Positions 1 to 5,623 of a stretch of 10,996 nucleotides of DNA are shown piece after piece (positions within the stretch are counted from its first letter, which is position 1; every line of letters begins with the position of its first letter). Below the pieces are notes generated by a model. It was not told the DNA's origin, ran no database searches, and was given only the letters and a program-made list of their open reading frames with translations. The DNA lies in NCBI GenBank assembly GCA_021793715.1, contig JAJYSF010000009.1, positions 1-10,996 on the forward strand, in the 5' to 3' direction. Source of the stretch: Actinomycetes bacterium. GTDB lineage: Bacteria; Actinomycetota; Actinomycetes; Actinomycetales; Microbacteriaceae. The position numbers and the translations under genes are program-made.

Positions 1-1007
1 GCGGCGCCCGCGGCGAGCGCCTCGGACGCGGTGAGGTGGCCAGCCGCGGGCGGAATGAGGCCGGCGATGGTCGCGGCGAACGTCGACTTCCCAGCCCCAT
101 TCGGGCCGACGACGGCGAGGGCTCGTCCGGAGAGCGCGTCGAAGCGGATCCCCGTGGCGACGGCCTGCGCGCGCTTGGCGCCGAACGACCGACGGCCGAC
201 CGCGAGGTCGTCCGAGGTGAGCAGCGACGTCGGCGCGCCCGTCGGCGCGGTTCGCGGCACGACGGGCGCGACGCCGGGCACCCACACGCCCGCGTCGGTG
301 AGCGTCGTGCTGTGCGCGGCGAAGACCCGTTCGGCGGGCCCGTCGGCGATCACTCCCCCACCGGAGCCGACGACGACCACGCGGTCGATGTGCTCGATCC
401 ACAGGTCGACGCGGTGCTCGACGACGACGAGCGTGGCGCCGGTCCGCGTGGCAGCAGCGACGACCGAGTCGCGCACCGACTGGGCGCCGTCCGGATCGAG
501 GTTGGCGGTCGGCTCGTCGAGCAGCAGCAGACCGGGCTGCATCGCGAGAACGCCCGCGAGAGCGAGGCGCTGCTTCTGCCCGCCCGAGAGCCGCGTGGTC
601 GGGTGATCGAGCGGCACGTCCAGCCCGACGTCGTCGAGCGCGCGCGGCACGCGGCGCCAGATCTCGTCGCGCGGCACGCCGAGGTTCTCGCATCCGAACG
701 CCACGTCGTCGCCGACGCGGGCGAGGATCACCTGCGCATCCGGATCCTGCAGCACGAGTCCCGCGCGTCCGCGCGCGCGAGCTGGGCGGATCCCGTCGAC
801 GAGGAGCTCTCCCGACTGGTCGCCGTCCTCCTCGTCGCCGAGCACGCCCGCGATCCCGCGCAGCAGGGTCGACTTACCCGCGCCGCTCGCGCCGAGCAGC
901 AGCACGCGCTCCCCCGGCTCGATGACGAGGTCGACGTCCGAGACGGCCCAGCCGCCCCGGCCCGCGTGGCGCCAGCCCCACCCGCGCGCCTCGACCCGCG
1001 CGGTCAC
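1..1007 (-). CDS. ykoD: ECF transporter double-ABC ATPase, YkoD-like (partial, runs off left edge)
   Basis: Energising subunit of a thiamine-precursor (probably hydroxymethylpyrimidine or thiamine) ECF importer, acting on the cytoplasmic face of the membrane. The visible 335 residues hold one complete ABC domain and the start of a second. Domain 1 has Walker A GASGAGKST (39-47), the Q-loop region VLQDPDAQ (85-92), signature LSGGQKQR (140-147), Walker B LLLLDEPTANLD (160-171) and H-loop His198 in VVVEHR. After a linker (about 230-262) the second domain begins, with Walker A GPNGAGKST (301-309). Two fused ABC domains are the YkoD arrangement, in place of separate EcfA1 and EcfA2. The GTG start overlaps the ykoE stop as GTGA (1004-1007) and lacks a strong ribosome-binding site, so translational coupling is likely. 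The C-terminal part lies outside the window. The substrate is inferred from ykoE and the TPP riboswitch. Confidence 0.9.
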   Translation of the reverse strand, partial: MTARVEARGWGWRHAGRGGWAVSDVDLVIEPGERVLLLGASGAGKSTLLRGIAGVLGDEEDGDQSGELLVDGIRPARARGRAGLVLQDPDAQVILARVGDDVAFGCENLGVPRDEIWRRVPRALDDVGLDVPLDHPTTRLSGGQKQRLALAGVLAMQPGLLLLDEPTANLDPDGAQSVRDSVVAAATRTGATLVVVEHRVDLWIEHIDRVVVVGSGGGVIADGPAERVFAAHSTTLTDAGVWVPGVAPVVPRTAPTGAPTSLLTSDDLAVGRRSFGAKRAQAVATGIRFDALSGRALAVVGPNGAGKSTFAATIAGLIPPAAGHLTASEALAAGA

Positions 1008-1630
1008 GCTGAATCGACGGTCGCCGCGCTTCGCCTTCGCGCCTCACGCCCCGAGGCGAATCTGTCGAGCGCACCCGTTGCGGCGAGCGCACGCGTGAGC
1101 AGTAGCGAGACGAGTCCGGCGAGCACGATGCCGGACACGATGGCGCCGGCCGCGTAGACCATGCGCACTTCGACGGAGAGCGCGGCGACCGACGAGAAGT
1201 TCGTGTCGAGAATCGCCGTCGTGGTGCCCGCGAGCGCCCCCGACGCGAGTGCACCGAGCAGGCGCCAGTTGGCGTAGGCGAGGATCGCGAAGCCGAGCTC
1301 GGCACCGACGCCCTGGATGACGCCCCAGAGGAAGGTCGAGAAGCCCCACTGGGTGCCGACGAGCATCGAGACCACCGCGGCGACGATCTCGGTGTACAGC
1401 GCGGCACCGGGCTTGCGGATGATGAGGCCGCCGAGCACGCCGGCGAAGAGCCAGCCGCCCGCGAGCAGCCCGGACAGGCCCGGGGTGAACGAGAGCAGGC
1501 TGTCGAGCGCTGGCCATGCCTGGCCCCACAGCCAGAACACGACGCCGGCGGCGACGCCCACGACGCTGGCCACGACGATGTCCACGACACGCCAGGTGTA
1601 GCGCCGCTTCGAAGGAACGGACGACGACAT
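1004..1630 (-). CDS. ykoE: YkoE-family ECF transporter S component (thiamine/HMP uptake)
   Basis: Membrane substrate-binding (S) subunit of an ECF-type vitamin transporter, 208 residues, close to the usual size of about 200. A short basic N-terminus (PSKRRYTWR, 6-14) leads into hydrophobic segments at about 15-36, 52-72, 76-93, 97-121, 125-142 and 155-181, and a basic C-terminal tail follows. The family-like landmarks are the RKPGAAL loop (72-78) and the GVGAELGFA helix (107-115). The ATG start has an AAGGAGA ribosome-binding site 5 bases upstream and lies just behind a TPP riboswitch, so thiamine pyrophosphate should repress it. It is the first gene of an operon with the double-ABC ATPase. 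The family call rests on recognisable YkoE sequence, membrane layout, riboswitch and neighbour. Whether it carries thiamine or only its pyrimidine moiety cannot be told from sequence. Confidence 0.93.
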   Translation of the reverse strand: MSSSVPSKRRYTWRVVDIVVASVVGVAAGVVFWLWGQAWPALDSLLSFTPGLSGLLAGGWLFAGVLGGLIIRKPGAALYTEIVAAVVSMLVGTQWGFSTFLWGVIQGVGAELGFAILAYANWRLLGALASGALAGTTTAILDTNFSSVAALSVEVRMVYAAGAIVSGIVLAGLVSLLLTRALAATGALDRFASGREARRRSAATVDSA

Positions 1631-1635
1631 GATGT

Positions 1636-1642
1636 TCTCCTT
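1636..1642 (-). promoter_or_regulatory. ribosome-binding site of ykoE
   Basis: AAGGAGA on the minus strand, 5 bases before the ATG at 1630. It fixes the start of ykoE. It directly abuts the 3' edge of the TPP riboswitch aptamer, which suggests that ligand binding controls access to this site (translational control). That mechanism is inference. Confidence 0.8.
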
Positions 1643-1730
1643 CCTGCGCCGGCATTATCCGGATCAGGTACGACGGTCGGCGCGCGGCTCGCGCCCTCTC
1701 AGCCCGGCTTCTCGGACTCCCGTGGGTGCT
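1641..1730 (-). promoter_or_regulatory. TPP riboswitch (thi-box)
   Basis: Read on the minus strand, this leader has the conserved thi-box blocks in order. First comes a 5' CACGGGAG element (1724-1717), then CTGAGA (1702-1697), then ACCTGATCCGGATAATGCC (about 1669-1651), then GGCGCAGGAAGG running into the ykoE ribosome-binding site. These match the pyrimidine-sensing and pyrophosphate-sensing arms of the known TPP aptamer. Between CTGAGA and ACCTGATC is a GC-rich arm of variable length. No run of T residues suggesting an intrinsic terminator separates the aptamer from ykoE, so ribosome-binding-site sequestration is the likelier mode. Exact aptamer ends are approximate. Confidence 0.95.
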
Positions 1731-1753
1731 GCGGCATCATTCGATGCGGCAGG

Positions 1754-1769
1754 CGAGGTGATCACCTCG
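1754..1769. promoter_or_regulatory. 16-bp perfect palindrome at the ykoE transcription start (candidate operator or leader hairpin)
   Basis: CGAGGTGATCACCTCG reads identically on both strands. It lies between the candidate ykoE -10 box (1778-1783) and the riboswitch (up to 1730), about +3 to +18 from the predicted transcription start near 1771. As DNA it is a good dimeric-repressor site. As RNA it could fold into a 6-bp stem with a GATC tetraloop ahead of the aptamer. The palindrome is certain; its role is inference. Confidence 0.45.
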
Positions 1770-1777
1770 GCGGGCCG

Positions 1778-1807
1778 AGTATAGGCATATCTGCCGCGTG
1801 GGCACAA
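1778..1807 (-). promoter_or_regulatory. candidate promoter of the ykoE operon
   Basis: On the minus strand a near-consensus -10 hexamer TATACT (1783-1778) lies 18 bases downstream of TTGTGC (1807-1802), which keeps the TTG of the -35 consensus. Transcription would start near 1771, so the whole riboswitch would be transcribed. TATACT is the best -10 match in this intergenic region. The -35 is weak. Confidence 0.5.
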
Positions 1808-1830
1808 TGTCATCGGATCGTGAGCAGCTT

Positions 1831-1858
1831 CCCCGGTTTCTGCAGGGGATCCCCCGGT
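1831..1858. repeat. CCCCGGT direct repeat and GGGGATCCCC palindrome upstream of the carboxypeptidase gene
   Basis: CCCCGGT occurs at 1831-1837 and 1852-1858, exactly 21 bp apart (two helical turns). Between and overlapping them lies the perfect 10-bp palindrome GGGGATCCCC (1845-1854). This sits about 22-50 bp upstream of the GTG at 1880, over the place where a -35 box would be. It could be a regulator-binding site or a chance pattern in GC-rich DNA. Confidence 0.25.
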
Positions 1859-1867
1859 CTCATCAAG

Positions 1868-1873
1868 TAAATT
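1868..1873 (+). promoter_or_regulatory. candidate -10 box for a leaderless carboxypeptidase mRNA
   Basis: TAAATT fits the actinobacterial TANNNT -10 pattern. It ends 6 bases before the GTG at 1880, where transcription start would coincide with the start codon. There is no recognisable ribosome-binding site before this GTG, which fits a leaderless transcript. No good -35 hexamer is seen at the expected place (1845-1850). Confidence 0.4.
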
Positions 1874-1879
1874 GACGGC

Positions 1880-3808
1880 GTGACGAGTGACGAGAAGCCC
1901 GGCGAGCGCGACGACGAGCGTTCGCTCGACTCCGTCGACGACGCCCGCGACTCCGACACCGATCGCCCGCAGGATCCCGCCCCTGCCGAGGACGCCGCCG
2001 ATCCGGAGCCGCCCGCGGACACCGGGACGATGATCGCGGGCCTGTTCGGCACACCCGCGCAGGACGACGACGAAGAAGATGCCGACGACGACCGCGAGGA
2101 CGGCGGCGCGGCGGATCCGGGGCAGTCGGCGCCCCCGCAGACGGACTCGGTGCGGGTCATCGCCGAAATGTTCAGCGGATTCCGACGGCGGAGCGCGACG
2201 CCCGAACGCGACCTCGAGGAGATGCTCGGGACAGCGACGCAGGCGATCGCAATCGTGCCGCCGCCGGCGCCCCAGGAACCGCCGACCGTGGCCGGTCCCC
2301 TGCCGATCGTCGCCGCCGATGCCGCCGCCGATGCGGACGTCACCCGCGCTTCCGAGACCGATGACGACGGGCCTCCGCCCGCCGAGGAGGACCCTGTGCC
2401 CGCCGATCAGCAGCAGCCGACCGCGGTGAAGACGGCGTACGTCCCCCGCCACGACGGCAACCAGACAGAGCAGGCGCTCGCCTGGCTGACGGCGGAGAAC
2501 GTCGCGACCGGTCAGACGCCGGTCGTCGGCGCGCCGGTCGCTCTGACGCAACGGCGTCGACGCCGGTGGGTCGGGGCGATCCTCGCCCCCATCTTCACGG
2601 CGATCGTGCTCGCGGTCGTCTACGTCGTCGCCTTCGCCGTATGGCCGCTCGACAACGTGGCTCCGACGATGTCCGCGAAGGCGCCGGACACCCCCGTCGG
2701 CCCAGCGCTCGATGTGCCGTGGCCGGTCGAGGGGCAGAGCGCGATCCTCGTCGAGGGCGTGGACGGAATCGTGACCTCCGCGGAGGAGGACACCAGGCTC
2801 GACCCCGCTCCGATGGCGAGCCTGACGAAGGTCATCACGGTCATGACGCTCCTCGAGCGTCAGCCGCTCGAGCTGGGCGAGGACGGCCCGGTGTATGAGT
2901 TCGGCTACCTCGACCAGCAGCAGGCCGATAATCTCCGCTTCCAGAACGAGTCGGCTCTGGACGTGCCGATCGGCGGCATCCTCTCGTACCGACAGCTGCT
3001 CGAGGGGATCCTCATGGGATCCGCGGGCAACTACGCGAACAAACTCGTCGACGACCTCTGGGAGTTCGACCGCAACGCCTATCTCGGTGACGCGATCGCG
3101 TGGCTGCAGGACAACGGCCTCGAAGACACCCTCGTCGTCGATGCCACGGGCATCAGCCCCGAGAACCAGTCCACGGCGGAGGACATGGTGCGCGTCGCGC
3201 AGATCGCGATGCAGCACCCCGTCGTCGCCGAGATCGTCGCGCAGGAAGAGGTCGAGATGCCGGGCCCTGGCCTCGTCGAGAACTCGAACCCGCTCATGGG
3301 CGAGAACGGCATCGTCGGCATCAAGACCGGCCACCTCGACGAGTGGAACATCGTCAGCTACAACCTGATGACGGCGAAGGACATCGAGTTCGTCGATTCC
3401 GAGGATCCCGTGCGCGTGTACACGGCCGTCATGGGGCAGGCCGATAGCGACCTGCAGGCGAGTACGACCCGCGACGTGCTCGACGCCATCACTCAGGCGC
3501 TGCAACCGGTCGAGGCCGTCGGCGAAGGCACGGTCGTCGCCACCGTCACCACGGAGTGGGGCGGGCAGACGGATGTCGTCCTCGTCGACACCGCCGAGCT
3601 GACGCTCTGGAGCGGCGAGGAAGCGGAGATCGAGACCGATGTCGACGTCGATCTCGGCGACGCCGCGGGCGCAACGGTCGGGACGATGACCGTGTCGGGC
3701 GGGCTCGATTCGGCCGAGGTGGACCTCGTCACGACCGACGAACTGCCGCGTCCCAGCATCGAGTGGCGCCTCACCCACCCGCTCGAGCTGCTCGGCCTGG
3801 GGGCCTGA
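1880..3808 (+). CDS. membrane-anchored D-alanyl-D-alanine carboxypeptidase-like protein (peptidase S11, PBP5-type)
   Basis: Low-molecular-weight penicillin-binding protein of 642 residues, expected to trim the terminal D-Ala from peptidoglycan stem peptides outside the cell. Residues 1-224 are acidic, Pro/Ala/Asp-rich and probably disordered in the cytoplasm. A basic cluster (RRRRR, 225-229) precedes one membrane helix (about 231-254), so the rest is extracytoplasmic. The catalytic domain has SLTK (314-317, nucleophile Ser314 and Lys317) and KTG (482-484). Between them, DATGISPEN (421-429) is also typical of the family. The second motif reads SAGN (381-384) where S-x-N is expected, so its third residue is Gly. 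A beta-rich C-terminal part (about 540-625) has no membrane anchor. The GTG start lacks a ribosome-binding site but has a -10 box correctly placed for leaderless expression. Activity is unproven because of the altered motif; a regulatory or weakly active role is possible. Confidence 0.85.
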   Translation: MTSDEKPGERDDERSLDSVDDARDSDTDRPQDPAPAEDAADPEPPADTGTMIAGLFGTPAQDDDEEDADDDREDGGAADPGQSAPPQTDSVRVIAEMFSGFRRRSATPERDLEEMLGTATQAIAIVPPPAPQEPPTVAGPLPIVAADAAADADVTRASETDDDGPPPAEEDPVPADQQQPTAVKTAYVPRHDGNQTEQALAWLTAENVATGQTPVVGAPVALTQRRRRRWVGAILAPIFTAIVLAVVYVVAFAVWPLDNVAPTMSAKAPDTPVGPALDVPWPVEGQSAILVEGVDGIVTSAEEDTRLDPAPMASLTKVITVMTLLERQPLELGEDGPVYEFGYLDQQQADNLRFQNESALDVPIGGILSYRQLLEGILMGSAGNYANKLVDDLWEFDRNAYLGDAIAWLQDNGLEDTLVVDATGISPENQSTAEDMVRVAQIAMQHPVVAEIVAQEEVEMPGPGLVENSNPLMGENGIVGIKTGHLDEWNIVSYNLMTAKDIEFVDSEDPVRVYTAVMGQADSDLQASTTRDVLDAITQALQPVEAVGEGTVVATVTTEWGGQTDVVLVDTAELTLWSGEEAEIETDVDVDLGDAAGATVGTMTVSGGLDSAEVDLVTTDELPRPSIEWRLTHPLELLGLGA

Positions 3809-3810
3809 AC

Positions 3811-3830
3811 TTCCTGACCTTTGTCAGGGA
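3811..3830 (+). terminator. short hairpin after the carboxypeptidase gene
   Basis: CCTGAC (3813-3818) and GTCAGG (3823-3828) form a perfect 6-bp stem with a CTTT loop, extended by a T-G and a T-A pair. It starts 3 bases after the stop codon and is followed by only a short T run (ATTTCG). It could be a weak terminator or an mRNA-stabilising hairpin before the ABC genes. Confidence 0.3.
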
Positions 3831-3880
3831 TTTCGCCGGCGCACTTTCGTGTGTCGGTGCAAGGTGATTGGATTTCACGC

Positions 3881-5623
3881 GTGCTCCTGAAACTCCTCAT
3901 CCGATATCTCTCCAGATATCGGCTTCTTCTCGTGGGCGTGCTCGTCTTTCAGTTCGCGTCGGCGCTTGCCGCGCTGTTCCTTCCGACGCTCAACGCCGAC
4001 CTCATCGACACGGGCGTCACGCACGGCGACGTCGGCTACATCGTCCGCACGGGCCTCTGGATGCTCGTCGTGGCGCTCGGTCAGATCCTCGCGGCCATCG
4101 TCGCGACGTTCTGCGCGGCCCGCGCCGCCATGGCGCTCGGCCGCGACATCCGCCACGACGTCTTCGCGAAGGTCAGCTCGTTCAGCGAGCGCGAGGTCAG
4201 CGCGTTCGGATCCGGGTCGCTCATCACCCGCAACACGAACGACGTGCAACAGGTGCAGATGCTCGCCGTCTTGAGCGCGACGATGCTCATCATGGCACCC
4301 ATGATGGCCATCGGCGGCATCATCATGGCCCTGCGACAGGACGTCGGGCTCAGCTGGATCCTCGGCATCTCTATCCCGGTGCTCCTCATCGTCGCCGGAA
4401 TCATCGTCAGCCGCATGGTGCCGCTGTTCCGGGTGTTCCAGACGCGCATCGACGCTGTGAACCGCGTGATGCGCGAACAGCTGACGGGCGTCCGGGTCGT
4501 GCGCGCGTTCGTGCGCGAGAAGATCGAGGCCCAGCGCTTCCGCGCGGCCAACACCGACATCATGATCGTCGGCCGCAAGGTCGGATCCCTCTTCGTGCTG
4601 ATGTTCCCGCTCGTCATGCTCGTGCTCAACGTCACGATCGTCGGCGTCGTCTGGTTCGGTGGCCTCGAGATCGAGGCTGGCAACACCGAGATCGGCACGC
4701 TCTTCGCCTTCATGCAGTACGTCGGTCAGATCCTCGGCGGCGTCATGATGGCCAGTTTCATGGCGATCATGATCCCGCGCGCGGCCGTCTCCGCCGAGCG
4801 CATCTCAGAGGTGCTCGACAGCCGCACGACGCTCGTCGAACCCGAGTCCCCCGTGAGCGAGATGCCGACGCGCGGCGAGGTCGCCTTCGACCACGTCTCC
4901 TTCACATATCCGGGCGCCGAGAAGCCGGTCCTGTCCGACATCTCCTTCCGCGCCGACCCCGGCGAAACCGTCGCGATCATCGGCTCGACGGGAGCGGGCA
5001 AGACGACGCTCATCTCGCTGATCCCGCGCCTGTTCGACGCCACCGACGGCTCCGTGTCGACGCAGGGCGTCGACGTCACGCAGGCCGACCTCGACGTGCT
5101 GTGGCGCGGCATCGGGCTCGTGCCGCAGCGCCCCTTCCTCTTCACGGGAACCATCGCGTCGAACCTGCGGTTCGGGCGCGAGGACGCCACCGACGAGGAG
5201 CTGTGGCATGCCCTCGAGATCGCGCAGGCCGCCGACTTCGTGCGTGACAAGCCCGACGGGCTCGATACCCGCATCGCGCAGGGTGGCACGAACGTCTCCG
5301 GCGGCCAGCGCCAGCGCCTCGCCATCGCGCGCGCGATCGTCCACCAGCCGGACATCCTCGTCTTCGACGACTCGTTCTCGGCGCTCGACCTGACGACCGA
5401 CGCCCGGCTGCGACAGGCGCTGTGGCGCGAGCTTCCGCACGTCACGAAGATCGTCGTCGCCCAGCGCGTATCGACGATCACCGACGCCGATCGGATCCTC
5501 GTGCTCGACGACGGCCGCAGCGCGGGCCTCGGCACGCACGACGAGCTGATCGAGACGAGCGAGACGTATCGCGAGATCATCGCCTCGCAACGCGGCGCCG
5601 AGGAGAAGGGGGTGACGGCATGA
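3881..5623 (+). CDS. ABC exporter half-transporter, degenerate-site subunit of a heterodimer
   Basis: Fused permease-ATPase of 580 residues (from the GTG at 3881) for an exporter in the cytoplasmic membrane; substrate unknown. The first about 310 residues form the six-helix exporter domain. It includes the coupling-helix region GSLITRNTNDVQQV (112-125) and the GVRVVRAFVRE stretch (203-213). The ATPase domain follows, with Walker A GSTGAGKTT (368-376), Q-loop VPQRPF (414-419) and canonical signature VSGGQRQR (472-479). Walker B is ILVFDDS, where Asp497 replaces the catalytic Glu. The H-loop is VAQRVST, where Gln replaces the His. These losses mark the degenerate ATP site known from heterodimeric exporters such as TM287/288, BmrCD and LmrCD; the next gene supplies the partner. 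The start is uncertain: the ribosome-binding-like AAGGTGA is 13 bases from GTG 3881, and GTG 3851 would add ten residues. Confidence 0.92.
   Translation: MLLKLLIRYLSRYRLLLVGVLVFQFASALAALFLPTLNADLIDTGVTHGDVGYIVRTGLWMLVVALGQILAAIVATFCAARAAMALGRDIRHDVFAKVSSFSEREVSAFGSGSLITRNTNDVQQVQMLAVLSATMLIMAPMMAIGGIIMALRQDVGLSWILGISIPVLLIVAGIIVSRMVPLFRVFQTRIDAVNRVMREQLTGVRVVRAFVREKIEAQRFRAANTDIMIVGRKVGSLFVLMFPLVMLVLNVTIVGVVWFGGLEIEAGNTEIGTLFAFMQYVGQILGGVMMASFMAIMIPRAAVSAERISEVLDSRTTLVEPESPVSEMPTRGEVAFDHVSFTYPGAEKPVLSDISFRADPGETVAIIGSTGAGKTTLISLIPRLFDATDGSVSTQGVDVTQADLDVLWRGIGLVPQRPFLFTGTIASNLRFGREDATDEELWHALEIAQAADFVRDKPDGLDTRIAQGGTNVSGGQRQRLAIARAIVHQPDILVFDDSFSALDLTTDARLRQALWRELPHVTKIVVAQRVSTITDADRILVLDDGRSAGLGTHDELIETSETYREIIASQRGAEEKGVTA

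Noticed and set aside
36..1157. 373-codon plus-strand open frame at the left end
   Set aside because: It is antisense to the ykoD/ykoE coding region, which shows intact ABC motifs on the minus strand; the product is low-complexity Arg-rich sequence.
1664..3778. 704-codon open frame on the minus strand opposite the carboxypeptidase gene
   Set aside because: It is the antisense shadow of a GC-rich coding gene: composition is Arg/Asp/Gly-rich with no recognisable domain. It also overlaps the riboswitch and the ykoE promoter.
5422..5619. Upstream 66-codon extension of the second ABC exporter subunit
   Set aside because: It would overlap the first subunit by about 200 bases and is Arg/Asp-rich shadow sequence. 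ATG 5620 has a ribosome-binding site and the ATGA overlap.
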